Assembly: GCF_025384765.1 (NCBI RefSeq)
Contig: NZ_VHLL01000002.1
Location: 496,001-560,000 of the forward strand
Direction: 5' to 3'
Source: Methanoculleus formosensis
GTDB taxonomy: Archaea; Halobacteriota; Methanomicrobia; Methanomicrobiales; Methanoculleaceae
DNA length: 64,000 nucleotides
Shown: piece by piece, positions 41,761 through 50,966 of the stretch
Layout: the number at the start of each line of letters is the position of its first letter
Position numbering within the stretch: the first letter of the stretch is position 1
The notes under the pieces: generated by a model
Seen by the model: only the letters and a program-made list of their open reading frames with translations
Database searches by the model: none
What the model was told of the DNA's origin: nothing
Position numbers and translations under genes: made by a program

Positions 41761-42351
41761 ATGGCGAAACATTCGCATTCCCGCCGACACCTCCCCGAGG
41801 ATGACGCCGCACGGCGGCGGTGGCAGCACCCCGAGTCCATCCTCGAAGGGATCGGGGTCGAACCCGGCTCGACCTTCATCGACGTCGGGTGCGGGGAGGG
41901 GTTCTTCGCGCTCCCGGCAGCGCGGATGGTCGGGCCGCACGGCCGCGTCTGCGGGATCGATATCGATGCGGAGGCCCTCGATCTCCTGCAAGAGAAGGCG
42001 TTTCGAGAGGGGCTCGACAACGTCGTCCTCCATCGCGGGATGGCCGAGGAGATCGTTCTCTGCAGCGGCTGCGCGGACGTCGTCTTCTTCGGCATCGACC
42101 TCCACGACTTCGCCGACCCGGTCAGGGTGCTTGCAAACGCGGGAAGGATGGCAGCCCCAAAAGGAGTGATCGTCGATCTCGACTGGAAGAAGGAACCGCT
42201 CCCCCTCGGCCCGCCGACCGCGAGAAAGTTCAGCACGGAGCATGCGGCGGCGTTGATGGCGGAGGCGGGGCTGGAGGTCAGGGCGGTGGCGGAGTCAGGG
42301 CCGTATCATTACATCGTCACGGCCGTGGCGGGGGATAAAAAGAAGGGATAG
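41761..42351 (+). CDS. Class I SAM-dependent methyltransferase
   Basis: A 196-residue Rossmann-type methyltransferase. Motif I is FIDVGCGEGFFALP (39-52), the acidic end of strand 2 is GIDIDAEAL, and motif IV FGIDLHDFADP follows the ADVVFF strand. It resembles the UbiE/COQ5-like small-molecule methylases. The substrate is unknown. It lies 63 bases after the DUF1059 gene and 3 bases from the convergent lipoprotein gene. Confidence 0.85.
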   Translation: MAKHSHSRRHLPEDDAARRRWQHPESILEGIGVEPGSTFIDVGCGEGFFALPAARMVGPHGRVCGIDIDAEALDLLQEKAFREGLDNVVLHRGMAEEIVLCSGCADVVFFGIDLHDFADPVRVLANAGRMAAPKGVIVDLDWKKEPLPLGPPTARKFSTEHAAALMAEAGLEVRAVAESGPYHYIVTAVAGDKKKG

Positions 42352-42354
42352 GGG

Positions 42355-42966
42355 TTACTTCAGGTTCGCGAGGCCGCCGTAGTTGACGGCGTTCACGAAC
42401 GCATCAAGATCCGATTTGGATCCGCCGTCGACGCTGATATAGACCATGAACCGGTCGTTCACGCCGACCCAGGTGCCGTAGGAGTCAGGCTTGGTGAAGT
42501 ACTCCCAGGACGGGTAGCCGCCGGCTTTCCCCTGCTTGTAGTAGCCCTCGGTCGACTCGAACGAGATCATCGAGTCCCAGGACTGCCAGTAGCCCACGTC
42601 GTAGTAGGCCGAATCCTGGATCATGATCGTCGCCCAGGCGTTGTCCTTGCCGTATTCACGGGACGCCCAGGTCCACTGGCTATCCTCAACCGTCCAAGAC
42701 GCCCCGACAGGCTCTTCTGCAGTCCAGCCTGCAGGCGCATTCGGGAGGTACGCGATCAACGCCGTATACGAGACCGCGGTCACGCTGCCCGGGACGCCCC
42801 CGGGAGCGGAGGTACCGCTGGCGGTGACGCTGGTGGTGGCCGCCGGGCCAGTTCCAGAGGAGGCGTCGCCGGTCGTATCCGTTGTACCTGTACAGCCTGC
42901 CGTCATGAGGCAGAGCGCGAGCAGCGCGAAAAGTCCCAGAACCATTCCTGGTGAGATGTTTCTCAT
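42355..42966 (-). CDS. Lipoprotein, function unknown
   Basis: A 203-residue exported protein. The signal peptide ends in a lipobox LMTAGC with Cys at about 24, followed by a Thr/Ser/Gly-rich linker and a compact beta-rich domain with many Trp and Tyr (AYYDVGYWQSWDSM, YPSWEYFTKPDSYGTW). I do not recognise the domain; it may bind a ligand at the cell surface. A TATA box, CTATAAATAT on the minus strand (about 43003-43012), gives a short leader, and AGAGG precedes the ATG. It diverges from the chagasin-like gene. Confidence 0.78.
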   Translation of the reverse strand: MRNISPGMVLGLFALLALCLMTAGCTGTTDTTGDASSGTGPAATTSVTASGTSAPGGVPGSVTAVSYTALIAYLPNAPAGWTAEEPVGASWTVEDSQWTWASREYGKDNAWATIMIQDSAYYDVGYWQSWDSMISFESTEGYYKQGKAGGYPSWEYFTKPDSYGTWVGVNDRFMVYISVDGGSKSDLDAFVNAVNYGGLANLK

Positions 42967-43186
42967 GATGATGCCCTCTGAACGACTTAAATGAGAGAAT
43001 GATATTTATAGATTGTTATTTCGCTCAGCCGACTGTTTTATTCGTCCCAAAACTGTTTTTGAGCGTGCATGAACCCCCCGCTAAAAGGTTGGTTCCGAAA
43101 TGATCGAATCGCGGTATGCCCTGAGCATGAATGTTATTTCCAGGGATTCAAGATATCTATTTAACCAATCAGGATTAACTTCCCGC

Positions 43187-43669
43187 ATGGTTCAGAGAAA
43201 GAGCATCTACAGCGTCCTGGTTGCAGGACTGCTGGTAATCTGCCTCCTCGGTGCCGGCTGCACGTCGCAGCCGGAAGAGGGAGCCCCGACCGCGACGCCC
43301 ACTGCGGCAGAGACCACGGGTGTCCCGACCGTCATGCCCACGCCCGCAGAGACCACGGAGTACGCCTTCAACGAGACGAACGACAACGAGACCGTCACCG
43401 TCCCGGCCGGAAGCGAGATCACGATCAGCCTCGATGAGAACCCGACGACCGGCTACTCGTGGAACGTCACCTCGTCTGCCGGACTCGAGTACGTGAACGA
43501 CACCTACATCGCGCCGGAGACCGAACTCGTTGGCGCCGGGGGCACGCACGAGTGGCGGTATCTCGCCGCCGAGAAGGGCGACGCAGGGTTCTCCGCGATC
43601 TACAAGCGACCCTGGGAAGAGACGACAGGAAACGAGACCACGTTCTCGATGGCCTTCACCATCGAGTAA
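43187..43669 (+). CDS. Chagasin-type (I42) cysteine protease inhibitor, lipoprotein
   Basis: A 160-residue exported protein with a lipobox LLGAGC (Cys at 24), a Thr/Pro-rich spacer with two TPAETT-like repeats, then an I42 inhibitor domain. The three inhibitory loops are visible: NPTTGYSW, GAGGTHEW and YKRPWE. Such proteins block papain-like cysteine proteases. ATG 43187 is chosen because the lipoprotein signal starts there and a TATA box, ATCTATTTAACC, lies 27 bases ahead (leaderless mRNA); the frame is open to 43100. Confidence 0.85.
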   Translation: MVQRKSIYSVLVAGLLVICLLGAGCTSQPEEGAPTATPTAAETTGVPTVMPTPAETTEYAFNETNDNETVTVPAGSEITISLDENPTTGYSWNVTSSAGLEYVNDTYIAPETELVGAGGTHEWRYLAAEKGDAGFSAIYKRPWEETTGNETTFSMAFTIE

Positions 43670-43728
43670 CCTGCGCACGTTCCCCCGCAACCGTGCGGGG
43701 GACAAAGACCCCTCTTTTGGGAGCCAGG

Positions 43729-45186
43729 TCACCCCAGGAACTTGCGCCGGTGCGCGGCCGAGAGAATGAGCGAGCTCAACCTCCCGGTCTCGTTCTCGCG
43801 GAGCGCCCGGGCGATCTCGCCCGTGATCTCCGCATGCTCCACGTCCGGTTCGACATCCACCAGGTCGGCCACCCTCTCCGCAAGTTCCCGGGGGACGAAC
43901 CCCGTCTCCGTATTGAGGAAGCGGGCGGCGGCCCTCAGGTCCTCGTCGAAGTTTATGTAGGTGTCCCTGAGAAACCCGATGTCAGCATCGTCCAGCGCAT
44001 CCAGACCGAGGACCTCGGGAGGGAGACCGATCGAGTAGAGGGCCGCGGTGAACTTGATCGCCCGCGGCAGGGTGATCCCGCTGGTGCTCCGGGCGTAGCC
44101 GAAGAGGCCGATGTGCAGTTTCCGCTTCCGCCTCTCGGGCACATACCGGGCAACCCGGTTGATCACGGGGGCAAGCGGCCCGAGCCGCCGCTCGTATGCC
44201 CGGGTATACCTCCCAATCAGGTCGAGAGCCGCCGCCTCGTCGACGGGCCGGGGGCGGCCGGGCCTTCGCTCCTCCAGCCTCCTGACCGCATCCTGGACAT
44301 CCTCAAGCGGGTGATCGTATTTGAACGCCGACTGGACGGTGAACGTGTGGACGCTCGGATACTCGGTGGTAACCCGACCGACGGTCCCCGGGGAGAGACC
44401 GCCCCGAAACGGCGCCGAACCCACCCCGATGATGGGATAGATCCGTGTCCCCGTCTCTTCCGAGACCTCCTGGAGATGCAGGAGCGCGATCTTGTTCAGA
44501 AGAACCGCGCTGACGAGCCCGTAGTTCATCGCCGGGTCGGATCGGGCAAGGAAGACACGCTGGTCGGCGATATCCTTGCCTTCGAGGTAGCGCCTGACCG
44601 TGGTATGCGCATCCAGCATATGGTCCATCTCCTCAAAGAGCGGGATCACGTTGATCCGGTCCGGCCGGAACCTCCCGATCCAGTCCGCGATGGTCAAGCC
44701 CCCTTCCCCAAGGCTTCTTTCCTGCTTCCCGACGACGATATCGGTGTAATAACGATAGATATTATCGATAGCGGCGTGAGACGCCGTCATCGGGAGGATC
44801 ACCTCGAATATCGGGGGACACTCGTCCCCGTAGAAGAGACACGCCGTATCGAACGACCGCGGGATGCTCTCAAGCGTCTCGAGGAGTATCTTCGCCTCGG
44901 CCGTCTCGACCTCGGGGTTCGGGACCCGGAGCGTCAGGAAGACGTCCCGGCCGAGCCTCTTCTCCCGGAAGTAGGTGTCGTACCGGGAGAGGAGTTTCCT
45001 GACCACGAAGTTGTCGACCTCTTTTCCCTCGCAGTCCCACATCTGCTCGGTACACCCCAGGTGAGAGTAGGCGTAGTACGCCTCCTGGACCTCGTCGTCG
45101 CCGCCGAGCTCCGGGCTCTCGGCAAAAAACGGCAGATTGACGTTGTCGGGGTGCTGGGTGCTCATGCACTGCGGTATTCGTACCAT
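43729..45186 (-). CDS. ppcA: Archaeal-type phosphoenolpyruvate carboxylase
   Basis: A 485-residue PEPC of the short archaeal family, about half the length of bacterial PEPC. It makes oxaloacetate from PEP and bicarbonate for the incomplete TCA pathway of methanogens. Family segments include PQCMSTQHPDN at the N-terminus, TASHAAIDNIYRYYTD, and GVGSAPFRGGLSPG with the conserved Arg. A TATA-like GTATACC at 45243-45249 (minus strand) is flanked by an 11-bp inverted repeat, so the gene may be under direct transcriptional control. Confidence 0.95.
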   Translation of the reverse strand: MVRIPQCMSTQHPDNVNLPFFAESPELGGDDEVQEAYYAYSHLGCTEQMWDCEGKEVDNFVVRKLLSRYDTYFREKRLGRDVFLTLRVPNPEVETAEAKILLETLESIPRSFDTACLFYGDECPPIFEVILPMTASHAAIDNIYRYYTDIVVGKQERSLGEGGLTIADWIGRFRPDRINVIPLFEEMDHMLDAHTTVRRYLEGKDIADQRVFLARSDPAMNYGLVSAVLLNKIALLHLQEVSEETGTRIYPIIGVGSAPFRGGLSPGTVGRVTTEYPSVHTFTVQSAFKYDHPLEDVQDAVRRLEERRPGRPRPVDEAAALDLIGRYTRAYERRLGPLAPVINRVARYVPERRKRKLHIGLFGYARSTSGITLPRAIKFTAALYSIGLPPEVLGLDALDDADIGFLRDTYINFDEDLRAAARFLNTETGFVPRELAERVADLVDVEPDVEHAEITGEIARALRENETGRLSSLILSAAHRRKFLG

Positions 45187-45223
45187 AGAGTTTAGCGCTC
45201 CTTCATAGCGGGAACCGGGCGTC

Positions 45224-45260
45224 TCATGTCAACCACCTCTTTGGTATACGGTTGACATGA
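45224..45260 (-). promoter_or_regulatory. 11-bp inverted repeat around the ppcA TATA box
   Basis: TCATGTCAACC at 45224-45234 is mirrored exactly by GGTTGACATGA at 45250-45260. The 15-base centre contains GTATACC on the minus strand, a TATA-like element 57-63 bases ahead of the ppcA ATG. A dimeric repressor or activator bound here would cover the core promoter. The regulator is not known. Confidence 0.6.
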
Positions 45261-45294
45261 AAAGCTCTTCGGTCGCCTCCTGTCCCACCGCGGT

Positions 45295-46026
45295 TCATTC
45301 CCGGGCCTTTCGCCCCGTCCTCCCGCTGCCGAACCGCCTCCATACTTCCGTTCCCCGCCACGGCCCCCCGTGGGCTGCATAGATCAGCTCCGGCCCGAGG
45401 GCAAGAAGATCCCGAAGGCTCCTCCTCGCCGCCGCCGGATCGTCCATCCTGAAGGGCAGTCGGGGCCTTCCGCCCGGAAAGAGAGCTGAGAGCAGATCGC
45501 CGACGATGACGGTGCCGCCGGCGAGAAGAACCGAGACCGAGCCGGGAGTATGCCCCGGCGTGGGAACGATCCTGCCCCGGAGACCAAACACCCCGAGGTC
45601 GGCGATACCTCCGATGATGATATCGGGCTCAACGCCCCCCGGACCGGAGAAGATTCTTCGCTCGCGTACAAGCCGGATCAGGCCCGGGACGACCCGGACG
45701 GGAGAGCGCGGGCCGTCAACCCCGGGGCGCACGGCAGCGGCATCGCCCTCGTGAACGGCGACCGGTGCGCCGGTCAGTTCCCGAAGTGCGTCGGCACTCC
45801 CGTAATTCTCCGGATGCCCGTGCGTGACCAGGATCAACGAGACCTCGTCGCACCCGATGCCCGCCTGCTTCATCGCGGCCAGGATGGCCGCCTCATCCCC
45901 GGGATTGCCGGTATCGACCAGGAGCACGCTCCGGTCCCTGACGATGAACGCGGAGGTCGCGCCGAGCGGCACGGCGACGACCGCCGGGAGGCGGCGGGTG
46001 GCAGGGCTCCTTGTCTTCTGCTCCAT
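45295..46026 (-). CDS. Metallo-beta-lactamase-fold hydrolase with altered metal motif
   Basis: A 243-residue MBL-fold protein. The first metal motif reads THGHPEN (68-74): His69 and His71 are kept, but the usual Asp and second His of HxHxDH are Glu73 and Asn74. Later motifs PTPGHTPGSVSVLL and VGDLL are normal, and a C-terminal AAHGG holds the last His. It may bind one metal or a different one. ATG 46026 is chosen over an upstream ATG at 46077, because a G-rich site lies ahead and the MBL strand starts soon after. It sits upstream of ppcA in the same direction. Confidence 0.8.
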   Translation of the reverse strand: MEQKTRSPATRRLPAVVAVPLGATSAFIVRDRSVLLVDTGNPGDEAAILAAMKQAGIGCDEVSLILVTHGHPENYGSADALRELTGAPVAVHEGDAAAVRPGVDGPRSPVRVVPGLIRLVRERRIFSGPGGVEPDIIIGGIADLGVFGLRGRIVPTPGHTPGSVSVLLAGGTVIVGDLLSALFPGGRPRLPFRMDDPAAARRSLRDLLALGPELIYAAHGGPWRGTEVWRRFGSGRTGRKARE

Positions 46027-46247
46027 AATCCACCCGCTCCCGACAGAACCCACCGTATTCCGACCGTCGGCCTTCATGGCATCCCCACTCCGGGGTGCCT
46101 TCTCCCTACATCAATGATTCGGTCGGGGCGAGGAGAAGACGTGAAGCACATCAGGAATGGAGCAGAGATCCGGTAGAATCATCGGACAACACCATCTCCG
46201 GCAGCGTTTCAATATGCATATATACCGTAAAAAACGAGTCTGAATTT

Positions 46248-46793
46248 ATGGCGTATGAGAAACCGACATCCCGACATCTCCTTGTAATCCTCCTAGTCCT
46301 CTCTCTCGCGCTCACCGTCCCGGCAGCCGCACAGGAGACCGGCACCCGGGTGGTGCAGCCCGGCGAGACGATCGAGGTGGGGGCCGAACCGATCGTCCTC
46401 GACCTTATCGGTCTTCGCAACGCGAGTTCGTTCAATGCGATCACGGAACTCCGGAAGTACCAGGGGGACAACCCTGCACGATCCGTCCAGCGGGTCATCG
46501 GCGTCCCGAAGGACAGTTACTTCAAGATCAACAGCCACACGTTCAAAGGGCATTACGGACGTTATTTCGCGTACAGTAAAGAAGACGGCGTGATTAACGA
46601 CAGCAGCATCGTTTTCGTCCAGGCTCCGCCGCCCACGGTCACGGTAACACCCACAGAGACGTCGACGGTCACCGAGGCGCCGACGGCGACGGCGACGACC
46701 GCCACGGAACCGACCCGGGCGCCGCTCCCGGGACTGATCGCAGTCACCGCGATCGCTCTCGCCGGACTGCTCGGGATAGCACAGAAGCGGTAG
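46248..46793 (+). CDS. DUF3821-like exported, membrane-anchored protein
   Basis: A 181-residue surface protein. A signal peptide (LLVILLVLSLALTVPAAA) is followed by one beta-rich domain (TRVVQPGETIEVGAEPIVL to SSIVFVQAPP) that resembles the DUF3821 module of methanogen surface proteins. A Thr-rich linker and a C-terminal helix (GLIAVTAIALAGLLGIA) with a basic end complete it. TATA box GCATATATACCG (46216-46227) is 27 bases from ATG 46248, so the mRNA is probably leaderless. In-frame codons upstream of that point are not transcribed on this reading. Confidence 0.75.
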   Translation: MAYEKPTSRHLLVILLVLSLALTVPAAAQETGTRVVQPGETIEVGAEPIVLDLIGLRNASSFNAITELRKYQGDNPARSVQRVIGVPKDSYFKINSHTFKGHYGRYFAYSKEDGVINDSSIVFVQAPPPTVTVTPTETSTVTEAPTATATTATEPTRAPLPGLIAVTAIALAGLLGIAQKR

Positions 46794-47132
46794 GCGGATC
46801 CCCCGGCATCGTTTGAGGAGTCACCGCGGACGTCCCCGACCGGTGAAACAGGCCACCGGTCGGCCTCGCAACTTTTCTCCGGGGTGTCTCTCTGCAAGTC
46901 GGTATTATATACAACTATATACACTTCCCCGCCCGGGGAAGGATCACCTATGCGGGACCTCCAGCGACCGGAGTCTGGAACCCGTATCAAGCCTCTGGTG
47001 GAACGGTGACTCCGCTGTTCCACCGGGAATCCCATTAGCGGGCCGCGTGAAGACCAGAACGTCGGAGATCCGCAGGATGAAGCGCATCCGCTTGCCGGGA
47101 AAAAAGAAAAAGGGAGGGTATCGAGGAGGTGA
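46794..47132. other. Gap before fusA with a candidate RNA
   Basis: About 340 bases between the DUF3821 gene and the end of fusA with no accepted protein gene. Two TATA-like elements (ATTATATACA at about 46904-46913 and CTATATACAC at about 46915-46924) precede a structured region described separately (46940-47035). Confidence 0.5.
46940..47035 (+). ncRNA. Candidate structured RNA, omega-RNA-like
   Basis: Downstream of two TATA-like boxes the sequence can fold into GACCTCC/GGAGTC (46956-46975), then a perfect 8-bp stem GGTGGAAC (46997-47004) with GTTCCACC (47017-47024), directly followed by GGGAATCCC (47025-47033). A stem followed by GGGAAxCCC is reminiscent, from memory, of the 3' end of TnpB/IS605-family RNAs and element ends in archaea. 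There is no tnpB next to it, so it would be an orphan. It might also be a plain leader or a remnant. No covariance test was done. Confidence 0.3.
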
Positions 47133-49325
47133 TTACGCCAGGTAGTCGTCCGGGCGCGGGATCTGTTCCTTCAAGCCCTTGCGCTTGCGGATATCCCGGA
47201 CCACGTCGTTCACGATACCGGTCGGAACCAGTTCGAACCCGGCGAACTCCGTGCTCCACATCGCACGGCCTTCGGTCGCGGACCGGACGTCACCGGCAAA
47301 CCCGAAGAGCTCGGCGACCGGCGCCCTGCCGACGATCGTCATCGTGTCGCCTTCGCTGAGCATATCGAAGACCTGACCGCGCCGACCCTGGATCTGCGAG
47401 GTCGCTGCACCCATCTGGTCGCTCGGGACGGTGATCTGGATCTTCTGGATCGGCTCGAGGAGCGAGTCGCCGGCCATCAACATGCCTGCCTTGACCGCAC
47501 TCCGGACCGCCGGGATGATCTGGGCGGGGCCGCGGTGGATGGCGTCCTCGTGGAGTTTCACATCCACCAGCCGGATCTTCAGGTTCTGGACCAGTTCGTC
47601 AGCGAGTGGGCCGCCGCGGAGCGCTTCGCGCCAGCCGTCGAGGACCAGTTCCATCGTCTCGTTGAGGTACTGGATACCCTTCGTCATGTCGATGAACATG
47701 TTGCTGCCCTCGATCGCCTTGATGTTCTTGGCCTCGTCCTTGTCCATACCAGCCGCAGCGAGGGCATCACGCCGCTCGACAGCCTGCTGGCTCATCGAGA
47801 TCTCGCCCTCCTGGATCAGTTTGACGATTGCCGGGTCCATCGGTTCGAGCTCGATATAGAACCGGTTGTGACGGTTCGGCGACTTCCCCTCGACCGGGCC
47901 CGCGGGGCCCGTGATCGTCTCACGGTAGACGACGATCGGCGGAGAGGTGAGGATGTCGACGCCCTTGTCGCGCTTGATACGCCCGGTGATGATCTCGAGA
48001 TGGAGCTCGCCCATGCCGCTGATCAGGTGCTCGCCGGTCTCCTCGTTGATCGAGACCTGCACCGTCGGATCTTCCTTCGCCACCTGGCGGAGAACCTCGA
48101 CGAGTTTCGGGAGATCCTTCATGCTCTTCGCTTCAACAGCGACGGTCATGACCGGCTCCGAGTAGTGCTTCAGCGACTCGAAGGGAGTCATCTCGATGAG
48201 CGACGTGACGGTCGAACCGACAATGGCATCTTTCAGGCCCGTCACCGCGGCGATGTTGCCGGCGGTCAGCCCGTCCACCTCGATCCGCTCGGCACCCATG
48301 AAGACGCCGACCTGGGCGAGACGGTTCGCGCGCTTCGCCGCACCCATGATGTAGCACTCGGTGCCCCGGCGGAGCGTCCCCGAGAAGAGACGGCCGGTGG
48401 CGACCTCGCCTGCGTGCGGGTCGAACGAGATATCGGTGACCATCATGCAGACAGGGCCGTTCGGGTCGCAGTTGATCATTGCCTTACCCTCGGGGGCGTC
48501 GTAGTCGCCGTGCCAGATGATGTGGATACGCCGGTCCTGAGCCTGGAGGGGGTTCGGGAGGTGCTTGACCACCATATCGAGGAGGACAGCGTGCAGCGGG
48601 CTGTTCTTTGAGAGCCACTTCATGTCGCCGGAGTTGCACTTCTCAAAGACATCCTTGAACGAGACGTTGCTCTTCTTCATGAAGGGGACGGAGACCGCCC
48701 AGTTGTAGAGCGCGGAACCGAAGGCGACCGTGCCCTTTGCGGCATCGAGCTTCCAGCCCTCGTTGTACATCTTCTCGTTCATGCCCTTGATCAACTTGTT
48801 GACCTTGTCGATCACCTTCGCGAGGCGGATCTGCATCTCCTGCTCGTCCACCTTCAGCTCGTTGACCAGCCGGTCGACTTTGTTGATGAAGAGAACCGGG
48901 CGGACACCCTCTTTCAGGGCCTGCCGGAGCACCGTCTCCGTCTGGGGCATGGTGCCTTCGACCGCGTCCACCACGACGACGGCGCCGTCCACCGCGCGCA
49001 TGGCGCGGGTCACGTCACCACCGAAGTCCACGTGGCCGGGGGTATCGATCATGTTGATGAGATACTCTTCCCCACCATACTCGTGGACCATCGAGACGTT
49101 GCTCGCGTCGATGGTGATACCGCGTGCCTGTTCTTCCTCGTCGGAGTCCATGAAGAGCTGCCGGCCGGCGAGCTCCTCGCTGATCATGCCTGCGCCTGCA
49201 AGCAGGTTGTCTGAGAGTGTTGTCTTACCGTGATCGATGTGGGCAACGATGCCGATGTTGCGGATCCGCTCCGGCTTATCCATCAGCTCCGTCACCCGCT
49301 CTACCATCTTCTTTCGTCGGGTCAT
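47133..49325 (-). CDS. fusA: Translation elongation factor aEF-2
   Basis: A 730-residue translocase GTPase. G1 is AHIDHGKT (28-35), G3 DTPGH and G4 NKVD are present, and domain IV contains [12 protein letters not shown] next to HEDA, which is the site region for the diphthamide-modified His. Length is normal for archaea. It follows rps7 by 24 bases and forms the usual str-type operon rps12-rps7-fusA. Confidence 0.97.
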   Translation of the reverse strand: MTRRKKMVERVTELMDKPERIRNIGIVAHIDHGKTTLSDNLLAGAGMISEELAGRQLFMDSDEEEQARGITIDASNVSMVHEYGGEEYLINMIDTPGHVDFGGDVTRAMRAVDGAVVVVDAVEGTMPQTETVLRQALKEGVRPVLFINKVDRLVNELKVDEQEMQIRLAKVIDKVNKLIKGMNEKMYNEGWKLDAAKGTVAFGSALYNWAVSVPFMKKSNVSFKDVFEKCNSGDMKWLSKNSPLHAVLLDMVVKHLPNPLQAQDRRIHIIWHGDYDAPEGKAMINCDPNGPVCMMVTDISFDPHAGEVATGRLFSGTLRRGTECYIMGAAKRANRLAQVGVFMGAERIEVDGLTAGNIAAVTGLKDAIVGSTVTSLIEMTPFESLKHYSEPVMTVAVEAKSMKDLPKLVEVLRQVAKEDPTVQVSINEETGEHLISGMGELHLEIITGRIKRDKGVDILTSPPIVVYRETITGPAGPVEGKSPNRHNRFYIELEPMDPAIVKLIQEGEISMSQQAVERRDALAAAGMDKDEAKNIKAIEGSNMFIDMTKGIQYLNETMELVLDGWREALRGGPLADELVQNLKIRLVDVKLHEDAIHRGPAQIIPAVRSAVKAGMLMAGDSLLEPIQKIQITVPSDQMGAATSQIQGRRGQVFDMLSEGDTMTIVGRAPVAELFGFAGDVRSATEGRAMWSTEFAGFELVPTGIVNDVVRDIRKRKGLKEQIPRPDDYLA

Positions 49326-49349
49326 GTTTCACCAAAAAAATAAAGGGTA

Positions 49350-49943
49350 TTAGCGGGCAGCCTTTGCAATCCGCTCTCTTTCTTCTTTCTTCGAGACGGC
49401 GTAGGAACGGGTGTCGCCGTTCGCGGCTGAGATCAGTTCTTCGGCAAGCGCTTCGCTCACGCTCTTCTTCTTCTTGTGGCTCGCCTGCAGGACACCAGCG
49501 GTGATGAACCGCAGAGCGACGTCGACACGCCTCTGGGGGGCAGTGTCGACCGACTTCGGGACGTTGATACCGCCGTACTTCAGCCGGACGGTCTCCTCGC
49601 GGGGCCCGGTGTTCGCGACTGCGTCCACCAGCACCTGAACCGGGTTCTTCTTGGTCTTCTTGTGGATGATCTCGAAGGCGTCCCGAACGATGCGGATGGC
49701 GAGTTCCTTCTTGCCGGTGTTCTTCTCGGTCTGCATCAGTTTGTTGATCAGCCGCTCGACGATCAGCATGTTGCTCTTGTTGAACTGCTGGCCGACGAGC
49801 TTGCCGCAGGAGTGCGGCACGATCATCGTGTGCAGGTTTACGTAACGAGCAAGGCTCGGATCCTGGATCTCTACCTCGCTCATATCCCAGCGGTTAAAGA
49901 GGAGTTGCTGTGCCCCTGCTCCCGCTTCTGCTGCCTCTACCAT
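49350..49943 (-). CDS. rps7: Small ribosomal subunit protein uS7
   Basis: A 197-residue archaeal uS7 with [10 protein letters not shown]-like ([17 protein letters not shown]), [20 protein letters not shown] and [13 protein letters not shown] segments that contact the 16S rRNA head. The short N-terminal extension is archaeal. It starts seven bases after rps12 and is followed by fusA. Confidence 0.97.
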   Translation of the reverse strand: MVEAAEAGAGAQQLLFNRWDMSEVEIQDPSLARYVNLHTMIVPHSCGKLVGQQFNKSNMLIVERLINKLMQTEKNTGKKELAIRIVRDAFEIIHKKTKKNPVQVLVDAVANTGPREETVRLKYGGINVPKSVDTAPQRRVDVALRFITAGVLQASHKKKKSVSEALAEELISAANGDTRSYAVSKKEERERIAKAAR

Positions 49944-49950
49944 TACCTAC

Positions 49951-50379
49951 TTACCTCCGCGGCTTTTCCTTGCGCCCGATGACCATCTCATGCAGGCTGA
50001 CGTTGTTCACCTTGGTCACGACGAACCGGACACCGGGGATATCACCCATCGACCGGCCCAATCTGCCGCCGATGCCTTCAACCTCGACCTCGTCGTGCTC
50101 GTCGATGAAGTTGATGGCGCCGTCGCCGACGGCGAACGCGGTTACCTGACGGCCGTTCTTGATCAACTGCACGCGGACGCACTTTCTGATCGCAGAGTTC
50201 GGCTGCTTTGCCTCGACACCCACCTTCTCGAGAACGATCCCGCGGCCCTGCGGCGCTCCCTCAAGGGGGTCGGATTTCACATCGAGCCCGAGCTGGCGAC
50301 GCACGTAGACGGTATCATGCCACCGGTTATTTTTCCCGTCGCGCTTCAGTTTTCGGGCTGCAAATTTACCATTTCCCAT
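49951..50379 (-). CDS. rps12: Small ribosomal subunit protein uS12
   Basis: A 142-residue archaeal uS12. It has the decoding-site segment [18 protein letters not shown], with PNSAxRK conserved in all life. It is the first gene of the operon with rps7 and fusA. Upstream TATA elements are AATATATAAATC (50453-50464) and TGTTTTATAG (50431-50440), both on the minus strand. Confidence 0.97.
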   Translation of the reverse strand: MGNGKFAARKLKRDGKNNRWHDTVYVRRQLGLDVKSDPLEGAPQGRGIVLEKVGVEAKQPNSAIRKCVRVQLIKNGRQVTAFAVGDGAINFIDEHDEVEVEGIGGRLGRSMGDIPGVRFVVTKVNNVSLHEMVIGRKEKPRR

Positions 50380-50430
50380 CGAATACCCTCGATTTAGTTG
50401 AATTTGTGGATAGGAGCAACTCCTGGTGTG

Positions 50431-50464
50431 CTATAAAACAACGCGCGTCGCGGATTTATATATT
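50431..50464 (-). promoter_or_regulatory. rps12 operon promoter
   Basis: On the minus strand AATATATAAATC (50453-50464) is a near-consensus TATA box and would start transcription near 50433. A second, TGTTTTATAG at 50431-50440, could start near 50410. An AGGAG-CAA-CTCCT hairpin (about 50412-50424) sits in the leader. Confidence 0.55.
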
Positions 50465-50552
50465 GTGGAACCCGCGTGCACGCCGATCTTTCGCCTTAGC
50501 TATTAGATCGGGAGCTGATATAATATTATATCCTGGCGGGCAACCTTCATTG

Positions 50553-50966
50553 ATGACAACCCGGATATACAAAGAAGTTTTTTTCGAGGCAACCCATCGC
50601 CTGATTCACTATCAAGGGAAATGTTTCCGGCTGCACGGCCACCAGTGGCGGGTAGAGATCTGGATCGAGGGTACTGCCGATGAGCGCACCGGGATCGTCC
50701 TCGACTACAACTGCATCAAGGAGGTCGTCGGGCGGTTCGACCACCAGGTGATCCTGAACCGGGACGACCCCATGGCGGCCTGCATCGAGGAGTTCCACCC
50801 GGTCGTCACCACCTCCGGCGACCCGACGAGCGAGCTCCTTGCCGCCCTCGTCGCGGAGCTGATCGACACCGAGGCCGCGCGGCAGGGGCACGACGCCCGC
50901 GTCGCAAAGATACGGGTCTGGGAGTCGACGACCTGCTACGCAGAGCGCACCTATGATCGTCAGTGA
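50553..50966 (+). CDS. queD: 6-carboxytetrahydropterin synthase QueD
   Basis: A 137-residue QueD/PTPS-family enzyme of the 7-deazaguanine pathway (in archaea, to archaeosine in tRNA). The zinc ligands are His15, His28 and His30, and Cys24 is the catalytic Cys in HYQGKCFRLHGH. TATA region GATATAATATTATATCC (50517-50533) is about 28 bases from ATG 50553, so the mRNA is near-leaderless. It overlaps queE by 14 bases and starts the operon queD-queE-queC-nudix. Confidence 0.93.
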   Translation: MTTRIYKEVFFEATHRLIHYQGKCFRLHGHQWRVEIWIEGTADERTGIVLDYNCIKEVVGRFDHQVILNRDDPMAACIEEFHPVVTTSGDPTSELLAALVAELIDTEAARQGHDARVAKIRVWESTTCYAERTYDRQ

